DNA from: Artemia franciscana
Lineage: Eukaryota > Arthropoda > Branchiopoda > Anostraca > Artemiidae
Length of the DNA: 64,000 nt
NCBI RefSeq assembly: GCF_032884065.1
Contig: NC_088868.1
Span: 40,439,677 to 40,503,676 of the forward strand
Direction: 5' to 3'
Below the pieces are notes generated by a model. The model had not been told where the DNA came from, ran no database searches, and saw only the letters and a program-made list of their open reading frames with translations. How positions within the stretch are numbered: position 1 is the stretch's first letter; every line of letters starts with the position of its first letter. This document shows, piece after piece, positions 1-12,299 of this stretch. A program made the position numbers and the translations under genes.

Positions 1-897
1 AAAGCTTAAATTTTGTCCCAACTCCTTAAGAATGACCTCTGAATCACAAAGGCCGTAGAATTAATGGTTGAAATTACTAAAAATACTTTAGCGTAAAGAG
101 TGAGGTATAGCAAGGAGGTAAACCCCTCATATGCATAACAATTTTTGTTCGTTTTAAGTTTTAATCCTGCTCCTTACTTTCAGTAGAAAAAACTTTTCAT
201 ATCTATTTTTCATTGTTATTTGAAATAATGCTAGAAAATCTTGCGGCCCCTTCATTGAAATTCTCTTCCCCCATGAAAAGTTTCTCCATGGAAATATCCT
301 CCAACATAACCCCCCTCAACTCTCCCCCCTAAACCAAAAAATCCCCCTGAAAACGTCTGTACACTTCCTAGTAACAATTACTATATATAAACACAGGTCA
401 AAGTTTGTAACTTGCAGCCCCTCCCACGGGGACTGCGGGGGAGTAAGTCGTCCCTAAAGACATAGTTATTAGGTTTTTAAACTATGGTGAATAGACTGGC
501 TATCTCAGAATTTTTTTTCCGGTGACCTTTGGGAAGAAATGAGCGTGGGAGGGGGCCTAGATGCCCTCGAGTTTTTTGGTCACTTAAAAAGGGCGCTAGA
601 ATTTTTAATTTCCGTTAGAATGAGACTTCTTGCGACATTCTAGGACCACTCAGTCGATACGATCACCCCTGGGAAAAAAAACAAAACAAAAAAAAAACAA
701 AGTATGACTTTTAGGGGGTGTTTCTCCCTATTTTCTAAAATGAGGCAAATTTTCTCAGGCTCGTAACTTTTGATGGGTATAACTGATCTTGCTGAAACTT
801 ATATATTTAAAATCAACATTTGAATGCGATTCTTTTGATATAACTATTGGTATCAATAGTCGCTCCTTACTACAGTTCATTACCACGAACTGTTTGA
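1..897 (+). repeat. Interspersed repeat family A, copy 1 (cut by window start)
   Basis: Shares with 7,505-8,806, 57,980-59,033 and others the ordered anchors TTAAGAATGACC, CTTTAGCGTAAAGAG, CTTCCCCCATGAAA, GTTTGTAACTTGCAGCCCCT, GAGCGTGGGAGGGGGC, GGTCGATACGATCA, and a common 3' end CTCCTTACTACAGTTC...GAACTGTTTGA. No coding capacity; the class is unknown to me. Confidence 0.9.
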
Positions 898-905
898 AAA
901 CTTGA

Positions 906-907
<2 letters not shown>

Positions 908-970
<63 letters not shown>
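908..970. repeat. (TA)n microsatellite
   Basis: About 31 TA units directly after the 3' end of a family A repeat. Confidence 0.97.
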
Positions 971-971
<1 letters not shown>

Positions 972-1139
972 GATGGAGTAGTAATTGATGGAGTTGGAGC
1001 ATATTGACTTTAGGCTAGTTAACCATACCACTCAACCAGCCTGAAAGTATTGACTTGACGCTCGAAGCTATTCCTAAGATACAGGTGATAACACCCTTTA
1101 GACAAACTGCAGGTACACAGTGTTTTAAATGTTTTAAAT

Positions 1140-1560
1140 TTAGTTTCACAGCTAGTTAGTATGTCTTAAAAGTTTAAACTACATACCCTAAGCCGTTCCT
1201 GCAAAATTTCCGATCCGTTTTGACCACATGCATGCACAAAGTACGTTTAAATTAACTAAACATTCCTCAAAATTTTCACCTTCAATATCCTTAAGGTTTG
1301 AAGAGTCAAATATGCTCCGATTTTCAAAAATCGATTTCTAGGTGTAAATGGAGGAGAATATTCATAGCATATCGCCCATTTTCCAAGGGCTATGTGGGTC
1401 ATGTCACTTTCAGAGGAAAAGCTAAGGTATCTTTCAACTATGCTGTGGAAAATTAATACCTCAAAATTTTGATGTGATGTCTTTGAGGCGAGGCACCCAA
1501 AAGTGGAATGGAACAGGGGCTCGTTAGCCTCTAATCATTTTTGAATCTTAAAAAGCGAAC
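1140..1560 (+). repeat. Interspersed repeat family E, copy 1
   Basis: AAGCCGTTCCTGCAAAATTTCC, GACCACATGCATGCAC and CATTCCTCAAAATTTTC resemble segments at 13,420-13,560, 32,740-32,900, 41,770-42,010, 42,370-42,470 and 43,090-43,240. It looks like a degenerate ~125-bp monomer family. No ORF. Confidence 0.55.
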
Positions 1561-1899
1561 TAGAACTACCAATTACTCTCTTAGGTTTTTCGTAAGAAAT
1601 GGGTTAGTGAACAGAAAAAAAACAACAACACATAAATCCAACATCGCTCTTTACTTAGGCAAAGTAATTGCATCGCCTACAAAAAAGCAGTATCCATTAT
1701 AAAGTGATATTTGAAAAGGAATATAAAGAAGAATTGGGATACTAATTATACTCTTTAAAAAACAACACTACTCTTATTTTATTTTTTCCTTGACTTCCTT
1801 GATTTTTACTATTATTCTTTCCTTTTAATTTCTTTATTTTAATTTTATTATTCTTGCTCTGGATAAATTATTTTCCTTGTGATTTTTAATGCGTTTTTT

Positions 1900-2425
1900 T
1901 TTTTTTTTTCGTATTCTTTCAATTAAGGAGCAGTCACTCTGGAGGAAGAACAAAATTTGGTCAAGAGCCACAAGGGTGAATTATCTTTAGAAATTTTTTT
2001 GGTTTATCTTAGTTTTCTTAGTTAATCTAAGATACTTAGTCAGTATGTCTAATTATATTTCTTTTAGGAATAATCTTACTCTTTCTTTATTTAATCTTTG
2101 ACTTTTTTTCTTACTCTTATGGTTTGTCCATACCATCTAACTTCTTTTTTTTTTCATTTTATGCACTGGTTTCATTATTTATATTATAATTTTTATTTTG
2201 TTCTATTCTGTTCGCACTCTTTCAATTCTAGGGCTGTCACCTTGGACGAAGAAGAAAAAGTTGGACAAGAACCACAGGAGCGAATTTTCTTCAGAAGATT
2301 TAATATTTTGAAGAGCCTCTTGTCAACTGCCACTGTCATTAAAGCAAAAACAGTTTCAACAGTAAAAATAACTGTGTTTGCCACTTGCACACCTCAGTAT
2401 GGTCCTATCCATCAGTGCTAGAACC
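1900..2425 (+). repeat. Two diverged copies of a ~300-bp segment with a short coding-like stretch
   Basis: GCAGTCACTCTGGAGGAAGA at 1,930 and GCTGTCACCTTGGACGAAGA at 2,232, each after TTCTTTCAATT. The first reads AVTLEEEQNLVKSHKGE, the second AVTLDEEEKVGQEPQERIFF and continues open to 2,421 (ending TPQYGPIHQC). I do not recognise the family. It could be an exon remnant or part of an unknown element. Confidence 0.4.
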
Positions 2426-3649
2426 ATATAAATTTTTTATTTTTGGTTGATTTCTTACTCTATAAATCTGTTGGGAAGATTTGAGTTTATATAAATTTAG
2501 TTCTTTAGTAGTTGATTTGCTGCAAAAAGTTGTTGCGTTTACCAGGGCCAATTTTTTTTATGATAATAAGGGAGCAGCAAAATAGTCAAAAAAGCTGTCT
2601 AGTGTTCACTAAATTATGCAGAAATTTTAAAGCTGATTTTTTTTTTATCGAGAATGTACATTAAATGAATATATTTGGTGAGAAGTATCAAACACCGCAT
2701 TTGAACAAGCTGTGAGCAGGGTCAATCTGCATTAATACTAATCATAACTATAAGAATAAGCAGTTTGCTAACAACATTTGCATAAAAACCATTGCTATTA
2801 CTACTAACCATTGCTATTACTATTCCTGATTTGTAGTGCTCATTAAATTTGAATTTACCAATCAAGATTTGCAAGCCTGAGAAAAATTTTCTAATTTTAG
2901 AAAATGAGGGATATAATTCCCGCTAAGAGAATATTTATTTTTATAAAAATTACACTGTTGAATCTAGTTGCTTTCAAGTGAATCTAGGGTTTCAAGTTGC
3001 TTTCAAGCCGCAACAAAGTGATTTGGAAGGGTGTGCAAAAGCAAAAAATGGCTGGCCCCAAGCAATGTCACAGCACTTCCTGGCTGAAGGGTCATGAAAC
3101 AGAGATCAGCCCCGCCGGTTTAGACCTTAGGGGTCGTAGTGCCGTCATCCTCACTTATTTTTTTTTTACAATAAAGTGATGTTTTCTGCCATTGTGTGAT
3201 GCTAAAGAAAAATTTTGACACCAAAAAACCAAAATCCTATAAGAAAGTATCCAATCACTCTAGAATCCTCTGAAATTAGAACAAACATTAAACATCATAA
3301 TGCCAAGTGTTTGCAAATCAGATCATTAAGGTACTTGAAGTCCGTGCAGAAAGAACGACAAAAACTATTGTCTTTGGTATTTATTAACATCGGCTAATTT
3401 TTTTTCAGTTCCCATAAAATTGTGATTGTTTTGTGTAACTACAAATCATCCATTACGTAAGAGGGTAATTAAACCTCTTGATGAGGGAAGAGGGGCTTCT
3501 TGAAGCGGCAAAAAATTTATTTAAAGCCAAAGATTTTAAAATATAGGCTGGTCTTCAGATAGAAAAGAAAGGGTGATGGCAAGCAGAAGTTGACAGGTAG
3601 ATTTTGATCTTTACTACCCGTTCACTAACAGTTTTTATGACACTTGGTA

Positions 3650-5835
3650 TTGACCAAATGACATATAGCGATCGCAAATTCTGTCGGTCTGTCTGTCCCA
3701 GTTTTACTACTTTAGGCACTTTCAGGTAAGCTAGGACGATGAAATTTGGCAGGCGCATCAGGGACCGGACCGAATTGAATTAGAAATAGTCGTTTTTTCC
3801 GATTTGACTATCTGGGGGGATTGGGGGCCGGTTAATTCGGAAAAAAATGGAGTATTTTTAGCTTATGAACGGCTGATGGGATCTTAGTGAATTATGATTT
3901 TTGGAAGGTTATCGTGTTTAGAGCTCTTATTTAAAATGTCGACTAGATCCGGTGACATTGGGGGTAGTTGGAGTGGGGAACCTAAAATCTTGGAAAACGC
4001 TTAGAGTGGAGTTATCGGGATGAAACTTGATGGAAAAAAACAGAAGTTCTAGATACGTTATTGACATAACTGGAACGGATCTGTTCTGTTTGGGGGAGTT
4101 GGAGGGTGGGTTAATTCTGAAAAATTCAAAAAAATGAGGTATTTTAAACTTACGGAGGAGATATCGGAACTTAATGAAATTTGAAGTTTGGAAGGATATC
4201 GTGTCTCACAGCTCTTATTTTAAATCTCGATTGGATCCGTTGAAATTTGGGGGAATTGAGGGGGGACCTAAAATCTTGGAAAATACCTTGAGTGGAGGTA
4301 TCGGGATGAAACTTCATTCAAAAATAGGCACAAGTCCTAGATACGTGATTAATATAACTGGAATGGATCCTCTCTCTTTGGGGGAGTCTTTGGGTCCTCT
4401 CTCTCTCTTTGGGTATCAATTCAGAAAAGTTAGAAAAATGAGGTATTTTTAACTTATGAAGGAATGGTCAAATTTTAATGAAATTTGATGTTTGGAACGA
4501 TATAATGTCTCACAGTTCTTATATTAAATTCCGATCAGATCCAGTGAAGGGGAAGTTGGCGGGGTGGAAAATGCTTAGAGTGGAGGATCAGGATGAGACC
4601 TGATGGGAAAAACAAGCACAAGTCCTAGATACAGGAATGACATAACCAGAACGGATCTGCTCTCTTTGGGGGAGTTGGGGGGGGGGGGGAGGGTTAACTC
4701 TAAAAATTGTAAAAAATGAGGTATTTCTAACTTGCGAAAGAGTGATCGTATCTTAATGAAATTTCATATTTAGAATGACCTCGAAACTCATATCTCTTAT
4801 TTTAAATCCTGAGTGGATCCAGTGTCATTAGAGGGGGGCGGAAATCTTGGAAAACACTTAAAGCGGAGAGATCAGGATGAAACTTGGTGGAAAGAATAAT
4901 CACAAGTCCAAGATAGGTGACTGACATATCCGGACCGGATCCACTCTCTTTGGTGGAGTTGGGGGGGGGAGGGAGTGATTCGGAAAAATTAGAAAAATTA
5001 GGTATTTTTAACTTACGAACGGGTAATCAGATCTTAATGAAATTTGATATCTAGAAGGATTTTGTGCTTTAGAACTCTCATTTTAAATCCCGACCAAATC
5101 TGGTGACATTGAAGGAAGTTGGAGGTGGAAGCCAGAATTCTTGGAAAACGTGAAAATCAAGGTATCATACGAATGGGTGGTGGGGGTGAGGGATGGGGGG
5201 GGAACAGAAATCTTGGAAACCGGAAATCTTGGGAAACGCTAAGAGTGGAGAGATCAGGGTGAAACTTGATGGGAAGAATTCATTCTCTTTGGGGGAGCTG
5301 GGGGTTGTGTAATTTGGAAAAATTTGAAAAACTGAGGTATTTTTAACTTAAGAACGGGTGACCGGATCTTAATGAAATTTGATATTTAAAAGGAACTCAT
5401 GTCTCAGAGCTCATATTTCAAATCCCGACCAGATCTGTTGACATTGGGGGGAGTTGGAGGGGGAAACCGGAAACCTTGAAATTGCTTATAGATGTCGTAA
5501 ATACGTGATTGACGTAACCGGACTAGATCCGCTCTCTTTAGGGGAGTTAGGTGCTTTGGTTCAGTGCTTTGGCGAGTTTGGTGCTTCTGAACGTGCTAAG
5601 ACGATGAAAAAATTTAGGCATGTCAGGGAGCTGTACAAATTGAATTTATAAAGTCGTTTTTTCCGATTCGACCATCTTGGGGGCTGAAGGGAGAGGAAAA
5701 ATTTAGAAAATTTGAAGTATTTATAACTTACGAATGGGTAATCTGATCTTAATGAATTTTGTTATTTAGAAGGGCCTCGTGACTCAGAGCTTTTATTTTA
5801 AATCCCAACCGGCATTAAGTCTCTGACTTTCCTTT
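3650..5835 (+). repeat. Satellite-like array S, about seven ~280-bp monomers
   Basis: Landmark TTAATGAAATTTGA or close variants at about 3,887, 4,170, 4,477, 4,754, 5,034, 5,370 and 5,748 (steps of 277-378). Each monomer carries a CTCTTATTTTAAAT-like segment, GGATC(C/T)GGTGACATTGG, CTTGGAAAACGC, AGATCGGGATGAAACTTGAT, CTCTCTTTGGGGGAGTTGGG and GAGGTATTTTTAACTTA. Monomers are strongly diverged. A leader (GTCGGTCTGTCTGTCC...GCTAGGACGATGAAATTTGG) precedes at 3,680-3,790, and GAGCTC-rich sequence follows to about 5,960. Confidence 0.8.
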
Positions 5836-6189
5836 TGAAGCAATCTATTGATTCTTAGAATTTTGCTAGAGCTCATACCATATGAGCTCTTGGCTTTTGG
5901 CTCTTCCAACCTCGTCACAGTGCCATATGAGCTCTTAGCTCTTGTTCTTATTAAGCCTGTTCCGCTCTTCCCTCTTATTAGAGGAATAATTTTAGTGGAA
6001 AATACTTTTTATTGTTTTGTGCATAGCTACCTTGAAGAAGACCAGTAAGGAACAAGTTACCTTTGTAAATAGAGACCCCTTGCGATGTTTCAGAAAAGAA
6101 ATCATAAAATCTCCCCGCCCAAAAAAAAGAAAGAAAAAGGGGTGATTTTCATGAAAATTACAGATAAAATACACTAAGCATACGCAAAA

Positions 6190-6660
6190 TGTTTGTGGAC
6201 TTTATATCAAGTGCTGAGCAGAAACTCCACCTAACTACACAGTGATTCGAGCCGAGTATATTATTTTTTTCACTAAGGCACTTTCTTTAGAAGAAGTAGC
6301 GTAGTTCTGGCAGGAATTTATCTGACGAAAATTGAAAATTCTAATACTCTTCTAAGAGTCCATTGATTGGAGGGCATCCAAATTTGATATAGCCATTTTG
6401 TTCAAAATAGTCGAAAAATCAAGTAACTCTGGTTTTATGGCTTACACGCCCATAGCCCCCGAGCGCAGGTTTTAAGCTGCACAATTTCGTCATTGTTGAA
6501 ATGTAAATTTTGAAGGGAAAGGTGGCTGTATAAACTTTGGAGGAGACTCATTCGATTAAAAGTCGAAAGTTCCTCTACCATTTTTTGGAGTAAAAAGTGA
6601 TCGGATATCCCCTTCATCCTGCTCATAAGGTTTCACCTTAACAGTTGAAGTCTTTCTGGA
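6190..6660 (+). repeat. Interspersed repeat family D, copy 1
   Basis: Aligns with 32,100-32,610: TCAAGTGCTGAGCAGAAAC, TATTATTTTTTTCACTAAGG, GAAGAAGTAG, TTTATCTGACGAAAATTGAA, GGCTGTATAAACTTTGGAGG and GATATCCCCTTCATCCTGCTC. No coding potential. Confidence 0.8.
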
Positions 6661-6722
6661 GATTGGCCTACTCAACAGACAATTGAAAAAAAAATGAAAA
6701 CTGTGACCTCGAAAACTCTTTT

Positions 6723-6796
6723 AGCATCTTTTAAGATGCTAATTTAAGATGCATCTTAAATTCAACTCGTAGAGTTGATCAACTCGTAGAATTGCC
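6723..6796. repeat. Cluster of short palindromes
   Basis: An 18-nt hairpin with a 2-nt loop (6,723-6,740), a perfect 22-bp palindrome (6,741-6,762, centre GATGCATC) and GAGTTGATCAACTC with doubled CAACTCGTAGA lie side by side. Confidence 0.8.
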
Positions 6797-7019
6797 AAAC
6801 ACAAAAGGTATCACACAAAAAAGAGACACTATTATGTTACTGTCACTTCTTTACAGTTTTTCAATAGTGTTTGAAGACAATTTGGCTAAATAACCAATTC
6901 CCCTTTGCCCCAATTTGTGCAGATCTCAATCTGATCCCCCATATGAAGATCAATTTGTGAAGATCCTCGCTCTTTACGCTATAGCTGTTAATTGTTTTAA
7001 AAAGTAGAATTATGGCAAA

Positions 7020-8806
7020 GAGTCAAACTTTAGCGTAAAGAGCGAGGGATTGCGGAGGGGACAACCCATTTCATATACGGAGTAATTTCTGTTCGTTTTA
7101 AGTTTTTATGTCGCTCCTTACTTTCAGTTAAAAAAAATAGTTTATTTTTATTTAATTTCTGAACGTTTTTGAATTAATGCATATTTGATTTTGGCTCTCC
7201 GCATACAAATAATTAAAATGAAATTTGTATATTAATTCTATTTTGGCTAAATGACTTTCTCTAAGTTTTGATCAGACGATTTTGAGAAATAAGGGGTGAG
7301 GAAGGAGGCCTAGTTGCCCTCCAATTTTTTGGTTACTTAAAAAGGCAACTAGAGCTTTTAATTTTTAACGAACGTTTTTATTAGTAAAAAATATACGTAA
7401 CTTAAGAATTTACTTACGTAACACACTTTTATATTCTTATATTTTTATTATGTATAGGCGAGGGTTTTTATCCTCGTTAATACCTTGCTCTTTATACTAA
7501 ATCGTAAGTTTTGTCCCAATTCTTTAAGAATGACCCCTGAATTAGAAAGGCCGTAGAATAAATAGTTGAAATTACTAAAAAATACTTTCGCATAAAGAGC
7601 GAGGTATTTATCTCCTCCTAAATACCTCGCTCTTTATGCTAAAGTATTTTTAGAACCCCTCACATGCGTAATAATCTCTGTTCATTTTAAGCTTCAATGC
7701 TATTCCTTACTTTCAATTGAAAAAACGTTTTCATGTTTATTTTTTCATTGTTTTTTACAGTAATGTTAGAAAATCATGCGCCCTTTTCATTGATTTTTTC
7801 TTCCCCCATGACATATTCCTCCAAGGAAAGATCCTCCCACGTAGCTCCTTCCCCTCAACCCGCCCCCCAAACCAAACAAACCCCCTGAAAACGTCTGTAC
7901 ACTTCCCAATAACCATTACTGTGTGTAAACACTGGTCAAAGTTTGTAACTTGCAGCCCCTCCCCTAGTTTTTTTTTACAGTAATGCTAGAAAGTCCTGCG
8001 CCCTTTTCATTGAATTTCTCTTCCCCCATGAAATATTCCTCCAAGGAAAGATCCTCCCATATACCCCCCTCCCCTGAACCCCACACCCAAACCAAAAAAA
8101 TCCCCCTGATAACGTCGGTACACTTCCCAATAACCATTACTGTGTGTAAACACTGGTCAAAGTTTGTAACTTGCAGCCCCTCCCCTGGGGATTATGGGGG
8201 AGTAAGTCATTCCTAAAGACATAGTTTTTATGGTTTTCGACTATGCAGAACAAAATGGCTATCTCAAAATTTTGATCCGTTGACTTTCAGAAAAAATGAG
8301 CGTGGGAGGGGACATAGGTGCCCTCCAATTTTTTTTGGCCACTTAAAAAGGGCACTAGAACTATTCATTTCCGTTAGAATGAGCCCTCTTGCGACATTCT
8401 AGGACTACTTGGTCGATACGATGACCCCTGGGGAAAAGAAAAAAAAGAAATAAACACGCACCCGTGATTTGTCTTCTGGCCAAAAATACGAAATTCTATA
8501 TTTTTGTAGATAGGAGCTTGAAAATTTTGCTATAGGATTCTCTGATACACCCAATGCGATGGTGTGATTTTCGTTAAGATTCTATGACTTTTAGGAGGTG
8601 TTTCCCCTACTTTCCAAAATAAGGCAAATTCTCTCAGGCTCGTAACTTTTGATGACAAAGACTAAATTTGCTGAAACTTATATATTTAGAATCAGCATGA
8701 AAATCCAATTCTTTTGATGAATCTTTTAGCATCAAAATTCCGTGTTTTAGAGTTTCGTTTACTATTGAGCCGGGTCGCTCCTTACTACAGTTCGTCAGCA
8801 CAAAGT
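7020..8806 (+). repeat. Composite repeat B+A, copy 2
   Basis: Family B part (7,020-7,500: CATATACGGAGTAATTTCTG, CGCTCCTTACTTTCAG, CCTCGTTAATACCTTGCTCT) followed directly by family A (7,505-8,806). The same B-then-A order is seen at 57,505-59,033 and 60,065-60,838, so B and A are parts of one element. Inside, a 220-bp block is tandemly doubled (7,761-7,980 and 7,981-8,200), which gives the two proline-rich false ORFs. Confidence 0.88.
7575..7653. repeat. Short hairpin in family A copy 2
   Basis: Arms of about 36 nt (ACTAAAAAATACTTTCG... and ...AAAGTATTTTTAG) share GAGCGAGGTATTTA / TAAATACCTCGCTC around an ~8-nt loop. Confidence 0.85.
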
Positions 8807-9374
8807 CTTTGATTTAGACAAGTAAGAAAATTATAATTTAGCATAGAGTGAAGGGAGGCGCCCCTGCCACCACGGAAAACGAAAAACTATAAAAAGTTTC
8901 ACCCTGGTCAGGAACCAGGCTGCTGCGTATACTTGACTTTCTACTACTTTCTTTCTGCTACTTTCTTTCTGCTACTTGGCTTCTCCTACTTGACTTTCAG
9001 ATTTACCCAAAACAACAAAGAAATATCCATCACCAGACTGATAAGAAGTGAAAAGTTTACTTTAAAAACAAAATATGTTCAAAATTTTGAAAACTTAGTT
9101 TTTTTATTATAAAAACAAAACAAAATTATTTCAAAAGTGACAGTGAATTGGATTTTGTTGGTTTATCCGAAGATAATATATTACAAATCATAAGTTTATA
9201 TTCTTTTAACCTTTTTTGTGACTTTAAAAGTCAAATTTTTCCATTTGCTATCAAACGACCTTGTCAAGAATTTTGACTATTTGTGAGCTTAAAAATCTAA
9301 TAACTATATAATTACAAATGCTTAAGGCAACATATTGTTTGTAATTACGTGATCATTGATGCACTAGAAGCATT

Positions 9375-9516
9375 GGGTCCTGTGGTGACGCAGGGGGTTT
9401 GACCTTAGCTTGGTAATACGGGACCCAGAGATCGAATCATGCTGCAGAAATGCACTGCAGGGCCGACGCAGGGACCTTAGTAGTCAAGAAGCGTCGTTAA
9501 TCTGATACAATACAAT
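9375..9516 (+). mobile_element. tRNA-derived SINE with 12-bp target duplication
   Basis: Starts GGGTCCTGTGGTGACGCAGG (A-box-like) with a B-box-like GATCGAATC about 45 nt downstream, the spacing of an internal RNA polymerase III promoter. The tail ends in GATACAATACAAT (short ATACA repeats). ACTAGAAGCATT lies directly before (9,363-9,374) and after (9,517-9,528), a perfect 12-bp target site duplication. The body is about 142 bp. I see no other full copy in the window. Confidence 0.85.
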
Positions 9517-9526
9517 ACTAGAAGCA

Positions 9527-9700
9527 TTTGGTGTTGCTAAACCGCAAACCGGTTCATCTTGCCACCGAAAATATCAATCCACGTAGTTTGAAAACCTTTG
9601 TGGATCTTGACGCAGAGGTAGGTATCAATTACTATGATACTCTACCTTTTACCATTTGGTGTTGCTAACCCACAAACCGGTCCATCTAGCCAACATCGTT
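9527..9700 (+). repeat. Two copies of a ~38-bp unit with a short hairpin
   Basis: TTTGGTGTTGCTAA...CAAACCGGT...CATCT occurs at 9,527 and 9,653. Between them lies GGTAGGTATCA...TGATACTCTACC (9,618-9,648), a small imperfect hairpin. Confidence 0.6.
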
Positions 9701-9849
9701 TTTGATCCATTTAGTTGGAATATACGGCAGATACTTTTGTATTTGGACAGGGAGTTAAAGTCCCTGTGGACAGGGAGTAAGACAGGGAGTACATTTTAAA
9801 TGCAATATTATCAAACGACCTTGCCAAGAATCGTGGCTGTTTGCAACCA

Positions 9850-10360
9850 ACGCTGAGGTCCCTCAGGCGAACATTCGAAGGGTCCCATCTCCCTCTCTGG
9901 GGCCAGAATGTCAATGATGTTCAGGCTTGTCAACTTTTGCCCAGACAGGTCACTTCTTATGGGATTTTGAGAAGCAACTTGATCATCCATGTCCTTACCA
10001 GCCTCGAGTCTCCTCGGTCAAACCTTTGGAGGACCAAATATCCCCTCCAGGAGGTCCCAAATGTCAATAAATCTCATGCTACTTAGCTTTGTCTGCTTTA
10101 AATCAATTAATTTGAGATGGGACTTGCGATCGTCCATGTCCCCATCAACTCAGAGCCCTCCCCTCGGGCGAACATTCGGAGAGACCCTTGTCCTTCTTCA
10201 GGGGCCCCAATGTCAATAAATTTCGTATTAGTGAATTTTTCCCCTATGAACCAATACGTATGGGAATTTTAGAGGCAGCTTATTGTCATCAATATCGCCA
10301 CCAACCTAAGCCCCCTCGGGGCAACCTTCGGAGGTCTCCCTCCAATTCTTCCCCAAACTT
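9850..10360 (+). repeat. Tandem array, about four ~150-bp units
   Basis: Landmark GCGAACATTCGAAGG and variants at about 9,868, 10,017, 10,158 and 10,319. Other landmarks: AATGTCAATAAAT (after 10,060 and 10,210) and TCATCCATGTCC (9,982, 10,130). The two overlapping ORFs here read the repeat and are not supported as genes. Confidence 0.65.
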
Positions 10361-12179
10361 TTCTTAAATTATTTTTTCTACCTCGCTAAAACACCGTGTA
10401 TACTTGTCATATAGTTTTGGCATGCAATTTTTTCTGGAGCGTGAAATGAAAACGGTATACTTTTGTTATTTATGATTTTTTTTCTAGTTGAAGGTTAAAA
10501 AAAATATTATTTCAGTGTTAGTTCCTTTGTAATGAACTATGTTATACTAATTTTAAAATTAATGAAGGGTACAAAACAAATAATATACAAAGCATATCAT
10601 ACCCAATGGATTATCACAGTCCAAGACACTCCCAAGTCATGTGATGCTCCACGGCAGTTCATAGTCTCTGAAAATTTGCGTCAGTCTAGTGTATGTTTTC
10701 ATTCAGTACAAACAGTGGTTTGGTAGAGTAAAAACTTGCATCTCATTTTAAAAAGTGGAAAAGAAATATTTAAAGAAAACTAGCATACACTATAGTGTTA
10801 CCCTTGCATTGAATGCTCGAAAAGACGAATGTTTGAACTATGAGAGAAGCACCAATGGAGAAATTATTGGAAATATATGCGTGCGTTGCCATAAGTGTGA
10901 GATTAAATTTCTTTGGAGTACCAAAAATATCATGTCGGATGACCTGTGGATATGCGAGATTAACATTTCCCGAAAGATAATGTAGATCTAAAACTGATAG
11001 TTGATGAAGAAGTCAAACTTCTTGCTATTGGTTGTGGTAAGACATTGCCAGTTTATAAATTTTGTTATCAAAATAATTCAAATATTAGCATTCACAGGAA
11101 GACGAGAAGAACAAAATAATATGATCAAGGAAAAAGCAAAAACCAAAAAAACAAATGCGGAAATTACAAGAAAACCATGAAAAAACGCCAAAATTAAATA
11201 AAAACCAAAAATTAAAACAATTAAAATCCAATACCTAACAACAATAAAGTGATAGTTCGCCAATATCTGCGATTTGCACAAAATCCAAATTAATATGAAC
11301 TGCCAACGACGGATACTAACGAAGAACTAAGAAATAAAAGAAAAAATTCCCTCCACTCAAACAAACGAAGCAGCAATTGAAAAAATTGGCGAGCTAGGTC
11401 ACCTGATTTTTTATTTTAACCATTGCATTTCTTGCATATTCACTTTCTGTGTTTTGTTCAATATTTTTATTTGGCCTTTAAAAACCCCATTAAAACTGAC
11501 AGGAAGTGGACCATTCCACATAGGGTCTAGAGATGTTATTCCTGTGGCATATATGCAACACTTGCAAGAATGAAGATTTATGTGATCTAGGTATGTATAT
11601 CTAAGTATCTATGTGATTTATGTAATCACAATACAATACTCCTTATGATTAACCAATTTTGTTATACTAATTACAACATACTTGAAACAATTTGGTTAGT
11701 TTTATTAATCCTACTTTTTGAATAGTGTTTTATAGTCTTATACGTTAAATGAAGTTGAAGAAAAACAAAGAAACAAAATATACATGTTGAATACACCAGA
11801 TTCCAACCACAGGTATTCCTCGTGTATTTCGACACGTGTCAAATTGGGTTCCGACTTGCGTTGAAAACGGTAACTTTTTTGCTGTGTAAAATATGCAGGT
11901 GAAAATACTCCGCTTTCGAAAAATTAGATTTTAGTATACTTTTCTGATAAAACTCCAAACTTCTCATCAAACAGTTCGATTCCAAGACGTTTTTCCTACA
12001 TACTGAAACTCCTTTCGAACCAAAAGTCTTTAAATTAGGACTACTGGGGTAGAAAAAGTATTTTTTAAACTGTTGGATCATCGGTACATTTACCCCAGAT
12101 AAGATATTGTTGATATGTCCTTTCGATAACCTCTATGCTCATATACTTCTTGAAATTCTTATCTTAATGCTCTTGGTCT
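10361..12179. other. No recognisable gene
   Basis: AT-rich sequence. Two ORFs (10,532-10,726 and 10,755-10,985) are short; the second has a CVRCHKCE motif but no recognisable domain. 11,090-11,260 is A-rich, with a Phe/Leu-rich antisense ORF typical of low complexity. Confidence 0.5.
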
Positions 12180-12290
12180 TACAAGTAGTTGCAATAGAAG
12201 TAGCTAGTAGCAGTTTGAGTACTTTAGTAGCAGTAGTACTAGTAATAATAGTACAAGTAGCAATGGTAGTAGTGTTAGCAGTGGCATATT
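12180..12290. repeat. AGT-rich imperfect trinucleotide tract
   Basis: A run of AGTAGC and AGTAGT units with interruptions, directly upstream of the LINE remnant. The small plus-strand ORF here is a product of the repeat. Confidence 0.65.
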
Positions 12291-12299
12291 AACTTTTCG

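Noticed and set aside
7717-8216. Two adjacent similar ORFs of 88 and 77 codons
   Set aside because: They read a 220-bp tandem duplication inside family A, which is non-coding in all other copies.
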